Source: Chloroflexota bacterium (lineage in GTDB: Bacteria > Chloroflexota > Anaerolineae > Anaerolineales > Anaerolineaceae). From it: a DNA stretch of 8,721 nt. The DNA lies in assembly GCA_029265085.1 (NCBI GenBank), contig JAJUJY010000168.1, positions 1 to 8,721 on the forward strand. Direction: 5' to 3'. Numbering within the stretch: position 1 is the stretch's first letter; each line of letters begins with the position of its first letter. Position numbers and translations under genes: made by a program. The notes under the pieces are model-generated. The model had not been told where the DNA came from. It ran no database searches and saw only the letters and a list, made by a program, of their open reading frames with translations. Positions 1 through 6,947 of the stretch are shown piece by piece.

Positions 1-864
1 CAAGAAATGTTTAAATGCGCCAACAGCCAGGATGGGCAATCGTATGCATTATATCTGGAGGGGTTGATACTAAACCGGATGGGTGATTTTGACGCAGCTA
101 CCCCACTGGTTGAACTTTCAGTGGCTGCCGCCCGCCAATCCGGCAATCCACGACGCAGTATCGCGCCGCTCAATTTACTGGGAGATATTGCCTGCATCCG
201 TGGTGATTATCCGGCTGCTGAACGGATTTTCTCTGAGGCTGTGGAAACTTGTCGCAAGTTAAATGACCGGTACAACCTGGGAATTATCATCAACAACCTT
301 GCCACTGTGTATCACCTGACAGGACGGTATGCCCTGGCAAAACAAGCCTATGAAGAGAGTCTTGCGATCTGTCGTGAGCAAGGTGACCAGGATGGTGAGG
401 CTCTCGCGCTTAACAACCTTGGGGAACTTGCTGTTGCGCACGGCCGGTTTGGAGAAGCCGCTGCGCTTTCCCAACAGGCCTTATCCATTGCCGAGGAAAT
501 TGGCGAGGAATGGACCATTGTCGTTTGCCTGTATAATCTTGGCGAAGCAGCCTGCGGTGCAGAAAAATATCCACAGGCTCTCGACTATTACCGCCGCGGC
601 GCCAGCCTGGCAATCAACATTAATTCCAGCGACCAAACAGCCCGCATTGCAGTCAACGCAGCCCGCGCGCTGCAATGCAGCGGTGACAAAAATGCAGCAG
701 CAGCTCTGTTAAAAGCCGCATTAGCGCATCCCGCGACAGAGCAGGTTGAACGAGAAAAAGCCATTAGCTGGTTGGCAGAGATGAATGTTTCCGAAAAAAT
801 CAATGAGGATGAGAGCTTACTGGACGAAGCCGTGCGAACAGTTTTGCTCAAAGAAACAATCTGA
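1..864 (+). CDS. TPR-repeat protein, 3' end only (start lies upstream of window)
   Basis: The frame is open from the first base to the TGA at 862-864. The ATG at 7 is only the first visible methionine and has no ribosome binding site in view, so the gene is treated as 5'-truncated. Counted from that ATG, about six helical-pair repeats follow with a strict 40-residue period (roughly 12-48, 50-87, 90-127, 130-167, 170-207, 210-244). They show TPR hallmarks such as N-N-L-G/A-x-x-x near the start of each repeat, G-R/D-Y/F in the turn, and A-x-x-x-Y/F-x-x-A-L in the second helix. A charged tail without repeats ends the protein. Such repeats are protein-interaction scaffolds and commonly form the C-terminal part of large LuxR/MalT-, SARP- or adenylate-cyclase-type signalling ATPases. 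I infer that class here, but no catalytic or DNA-binding domain is visible. It converges with the GNAT gene and has no evident link to it. Confidence 0.85.
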   Translation, partial: QEMFKCANSQDGQSYALYLEGLILNRMGDFDAATPLVELSVAAARQSGNPRRSIAPLNLLGDIACIRGDYPAAERIFSEAVETCRKLNDRYNLGIIINNLATVYHLTGRYALAKQAYEESLAICREQGDQDGEALALNNLGELAVAHGRFGEAAALSQQALSIAEEIGEEWTIVVCLYNLGEAACGAEKYPQALDYYRRGASLAININSSDQTARIAVNAARALQCSGDKNAAAALLKAALAHPATEQVEREKAISWLAEMNVSEKINEDESLLDEAVRTVLLKETI

Positions 865-875
865 GATATCGACGG

Positions 876-916
876 AGAAAAAGCAGGCAGATTCTCTGAT
901 TTATAAATCCAAATCT
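876..916 (-). terminator. weak candidate terminator after the GNAT gene
   Basis: Read on the minus strand just beyond the GNAT stop, AGATTT (916-911) can pair with GAATCT (894-889). Between them lies the palindrome GATTTATAAATC (898-909), which can fold on itself. Six bases past the outer stem is a run of five T (882-878). The stem is A/T-rich and the T-run is slightly displaced, so this is only a plausible intrinsic terminator for the minus-strand gene group. Confidence 0.3.
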
Positions 917-923
917 TCCCAAT

Positions 924-1391
924 TCATTGCGAATCCGTCAAAAAATCTTTCCTCATCCAGAAATACGTAGAATCAGGTGGGTAGTTATCTAATTGGCCAA
1001 CCACAACATAGCCATGCTTTTCATAAAATTGACGAGCCTGAAAACTGTACGTTGTCAGGAAGCTGCGCCTGGCACCGTGCTTCAACGCGGTATTTTCAGC
1101 CAGGGATAGGACACTGGTCCCAATCCCTATTCCTCGCACTTTTTGTGGTAGGAAAAAATTTTCAATTTCCAGCCATTCCCAATATATCTTGCCTGAAAGC
1201 CCTCCAATCCAGCTTCCTGCATCATCCAGCAAAATAATATTCAAGGACTTAACTGCACCAACCTCACGGGATAAGCGATGGTGAAGCGAGTGTTGATTGT
1301 TGAACTCGCGGATATTGCATTCCAAAAATTCAACAAATTTCGGCGATTCTTCCTCAACCACCGCAATTTCATAATTACATTCATCATACAT
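924..1391 (-). CDS. GNAT-family N-acetyltransferase
   Basis: This is a 155-residue single-domain cytoplasmic enzyme of normal GNAT length, predicted to move an acetyl group from acetyl-CoA to an amine. The acetyl-CoA pyrophosphate loop R-x-x-G-x-G is visible as RGIGIG at residues 86-91, preceded by the beta-4 strand (about 74-83) and followed by the alpha-3 helix. The C-terminal half carries QARQFYEKHGY (118-128), with Tyr123 at the usual general-acid position, then LDNYPPD and a terminal strand (YFWMRKDF). The N-terminal W-I-G-G-L-S-G strand also fits. I chose ATG 1391 because GGTGG lies five bases upstream; TTG 1403 and GTG 1400 in the same frame are upstream alternatives that would overlap this site. 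The substrate is unknown: members acetylate drugs, polyamines, peptides or protein termini. It is the last gene of the minus-strand group, 105 bp after the MFS gene, and may have its own promoter. Confidence 0.85.
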   Translation of the reverse strand: MYDECNYEIAVVEEESPKFVEFLECNIREFNNQHSLHHRLSREVGAVKSLNIILLDDAGSWIGGLSGKIYWEWLEIENFFLPQKVRGIGIGTSVLSLAENTALKHGARRSFLTTYSFQARQFYEKHGYVVVGQLDNYPPDSTYFWMRKDFLTDSQ

Positions 1392-1420
1392 ACAAACCAC
1401 CAAAAGATTCCAAAGGCAAA

Positions 1421-1450
1421 GTTATACCCAACCACAAACAATTCAAGCAA
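1421..1450 (-). promoter_or_regulatory. possible promoter for the GNAT gene
   Basis: On the minus strand TTGCTT (1450-1445) and TATAAC (1426-1421) are separated by 18 bases, about 30 bases before the GNAT start at 1391. The boxes match the sigma-70 consensus only partly. It would let the acetyltransferase be transcribed independently of the MFS gene upstream. Confidence 0.3.
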
Positions 1451-1496
1451 TCGCGCGTTGGTATGGAAAAATTTTACCAGTGGTTCTTGTGTTTTT

Positions 1497-2819
1497 TTAA
1501 ATCAATTCATTTACTACACCAACAATGTACATCACCACTAATAAACCAAAAGCTCCCAAAAACTGTGCTGCCCCGATCATCTGGCTAACCTCAGGGAGAA
1601 TGCCTGTCAAAATAGTCACCCCAATTGCACCACCCAAATAACGCCCTAACTGAACAATACCGCTTAAGACTGTTCGATCTTCGTTATTAACTGCATTTTG
1701 CGAATTGATTAACAAAGTAGCTGTAATCCCCCCAAGTAATAATCCAAGAATGCCTGTTGCGACATTGTATAAAACAATGTTACTGATGCTGATTGCGTAA
1801 TACAGCAAAATTGCGCCAACCACAGACAAACCCCATAAGATTTTCGGGAAATTCGTACTCAGCTTTGTAATCAACCGGCTGGCTACCAAAACACCTATGG
1901 TAGTTGCCAGCATAAACACCATCAAGACCTGGCTGTCATTAATTTGAAAACCCTGTTGGTTCAGAATCACGCTGCATAACGGCAGAATCGTGACCAGCCC
2001 GTACATAATACTTCCCGCAATCAGAGAGCTAACGATTGACCGGCGCAGAACTTTGGAGCGGAAAAAGGCAACTTTAATTACCGGGTCTTTGTGCCTGGAT
2101 TCGTTCCATACCAGAAATATTCCAGCAATCACTACATCGATGAAGAATAAAAATCCTGAGAGATCAACCCGGCCCTGGTTACTGATGACATCCGAGAAAC
2201 GAACTGCCAGGACACAAAAAATTCCAAAGGATAAACCGCCAAGGATATCGATTTCTGTCCATCGCACTCGTTGGGATACCTGGGAAGCCTGCTTTCCCAA
2301 TATCACAAAGATCAAAGCAACCAACAATATTCCAAATGTCCCAAAAAATATCCAGTGCCAGCCTAATTGTTTGGTTATAAAACTTCCCAAAAAAGGACTG
2401 ATCAAATTTGCCAAAAGTTGAACAAAACTAAAGATGCCTATCATGCCGCCGCGTTATTCCGCCGGGAATAATTCAGAGATCAAAGCAATAGCAACCGGGG
2501 TCATCAATCCCGCCCCTAAGCCCTGAATCACGCGCGCAACAATTAAGTGTTCCATGGTCGGGGCAAACCCGCCATACAACGTACCTACAGTAAAAATACT
2601 CATACCAAGCAGGTAAAATTTTCTCTTTCCATAGAGATCAGCTAGCTTGGAAAATATGGGAATGGTCAACAGAGAAGCTAACATATAGCTTGAGAAAACC
2701 CAGCTATACAGATAATCACCGCCAATTTCTGTAACAATAAATGGCATAGCCGTTGCCAAAACCAACTGCATCAATCCAATGCCAAACGAACTGATAATGA
2801 GACCAAAAAATGTGATCAT
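1497..2819 (-). pseudogene. DHA2-type MFS drug efflux transporter, interrupted by an in-frame TAA
   Basis: The reading frame runs 440 codons in one phase from ATG 2819 (GGAG seven bases upstream) to TAA 1497-1499, and is broken once by TAA at 2456-2454 (codon 122). The N-terminal piece (121 residues) has four membrane helices, MFS motif A around residues 57-68 (K-L-A-D-L-Y-G-K-R-K) and motif B in helix 4 (R96, QGLGAG). It stops just after ELFPAE, exactly where relatives continue with K/R-R-G. The remainder resumes with RGG then MIGIF and provides about ten more helices, including WHWIFF, WTEIDILGG between helices 6 and 7, and NESRHKDPV. These are DHA2 (EmrB/QacA, 14-helix, proton-coupled exporter) traits. 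No other damage is visible, so this could be a recent nonsense mutation, a sequence error, or two polypeptides made by re-initiation at ATG 2444. It lies 86 bp after the small membrane gene and is probably co-transcribed. Confidence 0.85.
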
Positions 2820-2870
2820 TGATTACTCCAATGGATACAAACGACGGAATTCAAAAATCAAACGGGCAGA

Positions 2871-2901
2871 TTGGGTGTGGAGCAATTGTAGAAACACCCA
2901 A
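2871..2901 (-). repeat. 8-bp inverted repeat in the gap before the MFS gene
   Basis: TTGGGTGT at 2871-2878 and ACACCCAA at 2894-2901 are perfect reverse complements separated by 15 bases. It lies directly after the stop of the small membrane gene and about 50 bases before the MFS start. No T-run follows on the minus strand, so an intrinsic terminator is doubtful. It could be an mRNA processing or attenuation hairpin, or chance. Confidence 0.4.
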
Positions 2902-2905
2902 AAAT

Positions 2906-3175
2906 TCACCTATTTTTGAATAGAACGAAAATCCTTTTATGATATTTAGATATCAATATAACAACCACCAGCAAAGCAGGTATTCCAGTAATGTACGGCA
3001 AGAATGGATATATATCTTGAAACAGGGTGGTTAGGATCTTTATGGCTGATGAAAAATTCTCTCCACTTGCCAAACATACAACAATTACGGCTGCACTTAA
3101 AATCGCAACCAGGGCAAGTGGTGACAGGACCACCAGTAACAGATACATCAGAATTTTGAGAATTTTCTTGAACAT
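2906..3175 (-). CDS. small two-helix membrane protein of unknown function
   Basis: This 89-residue protein starts MFKKILKILM and is not a family I recognise. A short positively charged N-terminus is followed by a long hydrophobic stretch (about residues 8-36), a polar loop (37-60, containing SGENFSS) and a second membrane helix (about 61-77). The tail is strongly basic (SKYHKRIFVLFKNR). The positive-inside rule would put both ends in the cytoplasm. The start at 3175 is preferred over the in-frame ATG at 3238 because GGAGG lies eight bases upstream and the longer form would add an unlikely polar leader. It sits 71 bp after the dikinase gene and 86 bp before the efflux gene in the same direction, so it is probably in their transcript. 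A partner or accessory role for either neighbour is inference only. Confidence 0.7.
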   Translation of the reverse strand: MFKKILKILMYLLLVVLSPLALVAILSAAVIVVCLASGENFSSAIKILTTLFQDIYPFLPYITGIPALLVVVILISKYHKRIFVLFKNR

Positions 3176-3246
3176 AGCAATGGCCTCCAGTGGACTAACA
3201 ATCCGTGGCAAATTTTGGCAGATGCAAAAAATTAGCACCCAAAGCC

Positions 3247-5880
3247 TTAATCCAATATCCGCACCACGCCATTTGATCCATCCACCTCAACCATCTGTCC
3301 ATCCGCCAGCTTTGTAGTGGCATCATCCAGCCCAGAGACACAAGGAATACCATATTCACGCGCAACAACCGCACCATGCTGCAGCGCTCCACCAATTTCC
3401 AAAATAATACCTTTTGCGTTGATAAACAAAGGGGTCCATCCGGGATCGGTCGCTCGAGCTACCAGGATTTCACCAGGCAACAAGGGTTTTTCATTGGCGT
3501 GGTGAAGCACCTTAACACGTCCTTTTACCACACCAGGGGAAATCGGTACACCGCTCCATTCGCTATCTGAAGAGGACTTGCGCGGCGGAAAGTAGATCTT
3601 TCCACGCGAATCAAAGACTCTGGCCACCAGGTGGCTTCTTTTAATTTTGTTGATCAGGAGAGTCCGTTCGTGAGCCAAAGCTCGTAAATCAAGCGAGGGA
3701 TCAATCTGTGCCTGATCGATATCTTCTATCGTGAGATTAAATATTTGCTCTGGCTGATCCAGCCTGCCCTGTGCAACAAATATTTGAGCAATTTCTAATG
3801 CCCTTTGGCGGAACAAATCAATCACTTTAATCACATAGTGCTTGGGGGTTTCCCGATATCCTCCAAAAGAAACCCAGGTTTGGTAATACTTTTCAAACTT
3901 CCTGGCCTGATGTTTTCCTTTTTTGAGAGCTAATTGATATAAAGACTGATAGGCTGTTTCACGTTTTGCACGAGCTTCTTCAAAAAAGGATCGAGACTGC
4001 GAATCACGTTGGATGGATAACGACATCGTCTTTAATTGGACAAAAAATAATTCCTGTTGTTCCTTAGGGCGTGAAGTTGCCGGATCAATTTCAGCAGGGC
4101 AGCGCATCCCGAATTCAGCCATGAAATGCTGCCATGCCTGAGAAAATTCTTTGGATAATTTCCCCGCTTGCAGATCCGCCAAAAAATCAACCGCAATTTC
4201 ATAGCGGCGAATTTCCTCTGAAGCAGCCAGTGCGTACATCAATTCGCCCATCTCGGTCGTTTTATTCCCTGGTAAAGCCACACCCAGGTTAATCAAGTGA
4301 TCTTGCACTAACGCGGCATCTTGCTTAAACAGGCTTTTAATACGCTGCATAGCAATTTGCCCTGCCAGGATCATCGGAATGCCGTACTCACTATAAAAGA
4401 ACTGCAGCAATTCAGATATTTCACCGGCTTGTTCTTTGAAAGTACGGCCCTCGCCAGTATATTTTTCAAAACGCTTGTTTTCTTGCGGTAAAATCTCCTG
4501 GCATTTTCGGAGAATTTCATGCGGACGAAGATAGGCAGCAAGTACCGATTTGATCATCGGAAGTGCCGTAAAGATCATTTTCCGCCGGTTATTTTTTAAT
4601 TTTTCCGGAAGATCTCCTGCGAGGTATTGGCGCATATCAATACTGTCCAGGATTGCGGTTACCCGGAGATCGCCAAAACTTCCGGGGGCCAATGCTGCCT
4701 TCCCCATCCCAAGCATCAATGCGTACGAGATATTCATGTAATATCCCCCGCCAACCGTAAAGGCGGTCCCTTCCAGTCCAATTGCATCCTGTGCAATTGG
4801 ACCTGATACTTGCTTCAACACATAGCCTAAGAATTCTGTTCCCAATACCGATAAAGGCTCTGAAAGTCCTTGTTCAATCAAAGTTGAATTGGCATACAGC
4901 CGTTTGGGTTCCCCTGGCGCAGTGATCAGTTCTTCTGGCAACGGCAGATATGTAGTAATCGGCCGTGCCTGAAGCAAATAAAGCTGCTCTCCAGCGATTG
5001 CCCATTCAATATCCACAGGATTCTGGTAATAGGATTCCACCCGCCCAAGCAATTCAGTTACCGCAAGCACTTGCGCTGGTGTAATCGATGCTTCTGACTG
5101 GCTGGCTCGGTTTAATTTATCCGTCCCGCCTGCTCCATTTAAACGGATCATCGTCTGTTTGCTGCCAATCCGCGTTTCAATAATTTTGTTTTGGATTTTA
5201 TCCACCACAAACAGGTCTGGATCAGCGTCACCGGAAACCACCGACTCACCCAGACCATGATTCGCATTAATGACAGCTTCATCAAAACAGTTATTTAATG
5301 GATTTAAGGAGAAAGCCACACCGGCACTTTCAGCATTGACTTGCTGTTGAACTACAACCGCAATTCGAGATTGGTCTAACCGAAAGCCACGCTCCTTTTT
5401 ATACAAGAAAATTCGTTCATCAAAGCTGGATGCATACGAATGACGAATGGCCGCTTCAATATGATCCACTTTGACGCCCAGGGTGGTTTCATACCCGCCG
5501 GCAAACGAGGCCCCTTCCAAATCTTCTTCGGGAGATGACGACCGGACTGCATAAAGATACCCGTGATTAACCTGGCGGAATTTATCCAGCATATTTTCTA
5601 ACTCGATTTTCTGCTGTTCTGTAAACTGGAGATCAGCACACAAATGCTGAAGTTCTTTAGCAATTCGTTTCACTTCCTCACCAGAGGCATCAAGCATATT
5701 CTCCCAGAGAGGAGATTGCTGCAAAATGATATTCCACGGCTCAAAAAATTTTACAGCCAGGACAAACCCAGGCGGCACAGGCATTCCGGCGGCGGTCATT
5801 TGCATCAATGCCAATGCTTTACCACCAACCTGGCCCATTGGGGGAAGTTGATCCGAATCAAACGAAAAGATGGTATTCAT
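3247..5880 (-). CDS. Rph/PEP-synthase-like ATP-dependent dikinase lacking the PEP-binding barrel
   Basis: An 877-residue soluble enzyme with the three-part architecture of rifampin phosphotransferase: an ATP-grasp domain (about 1-310), a middle substrate domain (about 320-765) and a C-terminal swivelling His domain (about 775-877). Visible ATP-site residues are Lys21 (VGGK), Arg113 (AVRSSSPEED), Glu292 (NPVDIEW) and Gln304/Arg306 (LQARP). The middle domain has GMRCPAEID (591-599) and FGGYRETPKHY (672-682), both typical of the Rph/PEP-synthase-like group. The phospho-carrier His835 sits in GGALQHGAVVAREYGIP, after the TDPGWTPLF strand-loop. Length and position of the His, 43 residues from the end, match characterised Rph, which transfers the ATP beta-phosphate to rifampin, releasing AMP and phosphate. 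True PEP synthase and PPDK carry an additional TIM-barrel that is absent here. Many relatives are uncharacterised, so the acceptor is not proven. ATG 5880 has GGAG eight bases upstream. It is the first gene of the minus-strand group and divergent from tetR. Confidence 0.85.
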   Translation of the reverse strand: MNTIFSFDSDQLPPMGQVGGKALALMQMTAAGMPVPPGFVLAVKFFEPWNIILQQSPLWENMLDASGEEVKRIAKELQHLCADLQFTEQQKIELENMLDKFRQVNHGYLYAVRSSSPEEDLEGASFAGGYETTLGVKVDHIEAAIRHSYASSFDERIFLYKKERGFRLDQSRIAVVVQQQVNAESAGVAFSLNPLNNCFDEAVINANHGLGESVVSGDADPDLFVVDKIQNKIIETRIGSKQTMIRLNGAGGTDKLNRASQSEASITPAQVLAVTELLGRVESYYQNPVDIEWAIAGEQLYLLQARPITTYLPLPEELITAPGEPKRLYANSTLIEQGLSEPLSVLGTEFLGYVLKQVSGPIAQDAIGLEGTAFTVGGGYYMNISYALMLGMGKAALAPGSFGDLRVTAILDSIDMRQYLAGDLPEKLKNNRRKMIFTALPMIKSVLAAYLRPHEILRKCQEILPQENKRFEKYTGEGRTFKEQAGEISELLQFFYSEYGIPMILAGQIAMQRIKSLFKQDAALVQDHLINLGVALPGNKTTEMGELMYALAASEEIRRYEIAVDFLADLQAGKLSKEFSQAWQHFMAEFGMRCPAEIDPATSRPKEQQELFFVQLKTMSLSIQRDSQSRSFFEEARAKRETAYQSLYQLALKKGKHQARKFEKYYQTWVSFGGYRETPKHYVIKVIDLFRQRALEIAQIFVAQGRLDQPEQIFNLTIEDIDQAQIDPSLDLRALAHERTLLINKIKRSHLVARVFDSRGKIYFPPRKSSSDSEWSGVPISPGVVKGRVKVLHHANEKPLLPGEILVARATDPGWTPLFINAKGIILEIGGALQHGAVVAREYGIPCVSGLDDATTKLADGQMVEVDGSNGVVRILD
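4776..4802 (-). repeat. perfect 11-bp hairpin inside the dikinase coding region
   Basis: GTCCAATTGCA (4776-4786) and TGCAATTGGAC (4792-4802) are exact reverse complements around a 5-base loop. The hairpin lies in the dikinase reading frame and encodes PIAQDAIG (around residues 361-368). No T-run follows on either strand, so it is not an obvious terminator. It may form a stable mRNA hairpin or be incidental. Confidence 0.6.
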
Positions 5881-5916
5881 CGATTTTGCTCCACTGGTAA
5901 TTTTTATAATTTTTGA

Positions 5917-5952
5917 ATATAATCGTATATAGATTACAAAATTTGATTATAT
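5917..5952. promoter_or_regulatory. inverted repeat over the -10 box, possible repressor site
   Basis: ATATAATC (5917-5924) and GATTATAT (5945-5952) are perfect reverse complements separated by 20 bases. The second arm covers the -10 hexamer of the dikinase promoter. The spacing is wide for a single TetR dimer and the region is very A/T-rich, so chance is a real alternative. Confidence 0.3.
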
Positions 5953-5973
5953 CCATAATTTTATAATTGTCAA
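5946..5973 (-). promoter_or_regulatory. near-consensus sigma-70 promoter driving the dikinase gene group
   Basis: On the minus strand a perfect TTGACA (-35, 5973-5968) and a perfect TATAAT (-10, 5951-5946) are separated by 16 bases. Transcription would begin near 5939, giving a leader of roughly 58 bases before ATG 5880. With both boxes at consensus this should be a strong promoter unless repressed, which fits control by the divergently encoded TetR protein. Confidence 0.75.
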
Positions 5974-5994
5974 TGCATTTTATTCTAACAATTA
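5964..5994. promoter_or_regulatory. inverted repeat over the -35 box, possible TetR operator
   Basis: TAATTGT (5964-5970) and ACAATTA (5988-5994) form a perfect 7-bp inverted repeat with a 17-base interior that also contains the palindrome AATGCATT (5972-5979). The total length of 31 bp is in the range of TetR-family operators. The left arm and interior overlap the -35 hexamer (5968-5973), where a bound repressor would block RNA polymerase. Assignment to the neighbouring regulator is inference. Confidence 0.35.
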
Positions 5995-6015
5995 CATCAA
6001 TTCGGGCGAGCATGC

Positions 6016-6024
6016 TTTTTTTTT
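6016..6024 (+). repeat. run of nine T in the tetR leader
   Basis: A nine-base T homopolymer follows the palindrome GCATGC, about 36 bases before the tetR start codon. It lies outside coding sequence, so slippage could change promoter or leader spacing but not a reading frame. Confidence 0.5.
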
Positions 6025-6060
6025 GCTGCTTACCTGATTTACTCGAAATGGGAGGATAGC

Positions 6061-6669
6061 ATGGATGGTTTTGCACGCAGAAAAGAACAAAGCAGAGAAG
6101 AAATCCGTAAAGCAGCCTGGGAATTATTCAGCCAGTTTGGCGTGGATCGGGTGAGCATAGCGGATATCGCGCGGAAGGCAGGTGTTTCTCAGGCTACCAT
6201 CTATAACAACTTTGACAGTAAAGAAGCACTGGCGCGTGAATTTGTTACTACTGCCGTAGAGCAATTAGTCAACCGAGTGCAGGAAATTTCGACTCCCAAA
6301 CACCAATTTAATGAAAAGATGAATGGTTTCTTCCAATTCATTGAGGAAATGATCATTGAAGGCAAACCGACTGCAGCAGAAAGGACCATCTTTGCCAGCA
6401 GTGTTGATCTTCAAAACGATCCGGAAATCAAGAAGATTCGCGAAACAGCCCAGGAGAAAATGGGGGCGTTGTTGATGGAGTTGATCCAGGAAGGAAAGCA
6501 GCAAGGGGATGTAAATCCTGATCTGTCTGAAGAAGCGCTTAGGCTGTATTTTCCGGTATTTATGGATCTTTTTGCAAACCCTCAACTGCAACACCAGTTC
6601 TTCCAGCATCCCAACCTGATTCGCGAACTTGGTGAACTGATGTTGTTCGGTTTGAAAGGCGCACGATAA
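6061..6669 (+). CDS. TetR/AcrR-family transcriptional regulator
   Basis: A 202-residue protein of standard TetR length. The N-terminal DNA-binding domain is clear: helix 1 (about 11-26, REEIRKAAWELFSQFG), then the helix-turn-helix at about 31-52 (VSIADIARKAGVSQATIYNN), then FDSKEAL, the conserved lead into helix 4. The rest (about 60-202) is helical and variable, as expected for the ligand-binding and dimerisation domain. It ends in ELMLFGLKGAR. GGGAGG lies five bases before ATG 6061, a strong ribosome binding site. The gene is divergent from the Rph-like dikinase across a 180-bp A/T-rich region. This arrangement usually means the regulator represses both its own gene and the divergent one until a small molecule binds. 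It is convergent with the ABC exporter genes, which it could also control, but nothing in the sequence shows that. I could not identify its own promoter. Confidence 0.93.
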   Translation: MDGFARRKEQSREEIRKAAWELFSQFGVDRVSIADIARKAGVSQATIYNNFDSKEALAREFVTTAVEQLVNRVQEISTPKHQFNEKMNGFFQFIEEMIIEGKPTAAERTIFASSVDLQNDPEIKKIRETAQEKMGALLMELIQEGKQQGDVNPDLSEEALRLYFPVFMDLFANPQLQHQFFQHPNLIRELGELMLFGLKGAR

Positions 6670-6828
6670 CTAAACAAGGTTATTTCGGAATTTATTCGCC
6701 GCAAAACAATTTGTATTTAAAACAAGTTATCTCTTCGTACTTCCTCGTCAAACTTACAACCGGACAAAGCTAACACCTGTATCAATTTCTGAAAATGTTT
6801 AAATAAGCTCAAGGCAAACTCTGCCGAT

Positions 6829-6881
6829 GCAAAATAAAACAGGCAGGTGAATTGGTATCGATGCCAATTCGCCCCGCCTGT
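6829..6881 (-). terminator. strong intrinsic terminator of the ABC exporter operon
   Basis: A long stem is formed by ACAGGC (6839-6844) with GCCTGT (6876-6881), then GGT with GCC, then an almost perfect 22-bp palindrome (6849-6870) with arms GAATTGG and CCAATTC. Only a small internal loop (A opposite CC) and two G-T pairs interrupt it. Read on the minus strand the stem is followed immediately by TTTTATTTT (6839-6831), the expected U-tract. It lies about 65 bases after the permease stop. No T-run follows on the plus strand, so it is not an obvious tetR terminator. The rest of 6670-6947 shows no supported gene. Confidence 0.8.
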
Positions 6882-6947
6882 ACAAGCCAGAAATACTACC
6901 GGATAGTCAGTTTCCACACCGGTGTAGGGATGGATATTTCGATTGCG

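Noticed and set aside
329..712. 127-codon plus-strand frame inside the TPR gene
   Set aside because: It is an out-of-phase shadow of the TPR repeats; the real frame has clear periodic TPR sequence.
1990..2421. 143-codon plus-strand frame opposite the MFS gene
   Set aside because: Its composition is low-hydrophobicity and irregular; the minus strand encodes recognisable DHA2 helices and motifs over the same bases.
2454..2456. Recoding of the TAA in the MFS gene as a non-standard amino acid
   Set aside because: Selenocysteine uses TGA and pyrrolysine TAG, and nothing else in the window suggests reassigned TAA; other genes here end in TAA, TAG and TGA normally.
5891..5900. CCACTGGTAA shared, in inverted orientation, with 1474-1483 in another intergenic region
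   Set aside because: A 10-base match between two places in almost 9 kb is expected many times by chance.
6849..6870. Near-perfect 22-bp palindrome considered as a regulator operator
   Set aside because: It is the core of a longer stem followed by a T-tract at the end of the ABC operon, which a terminator explains better.
6717..6917. 66-codon minus-strand open frame between tetR and the ABC permease
   Set aside because: It runs through the terminator hairpin and its T-tract, has no convincing ribosome binding site and no family resemblance.
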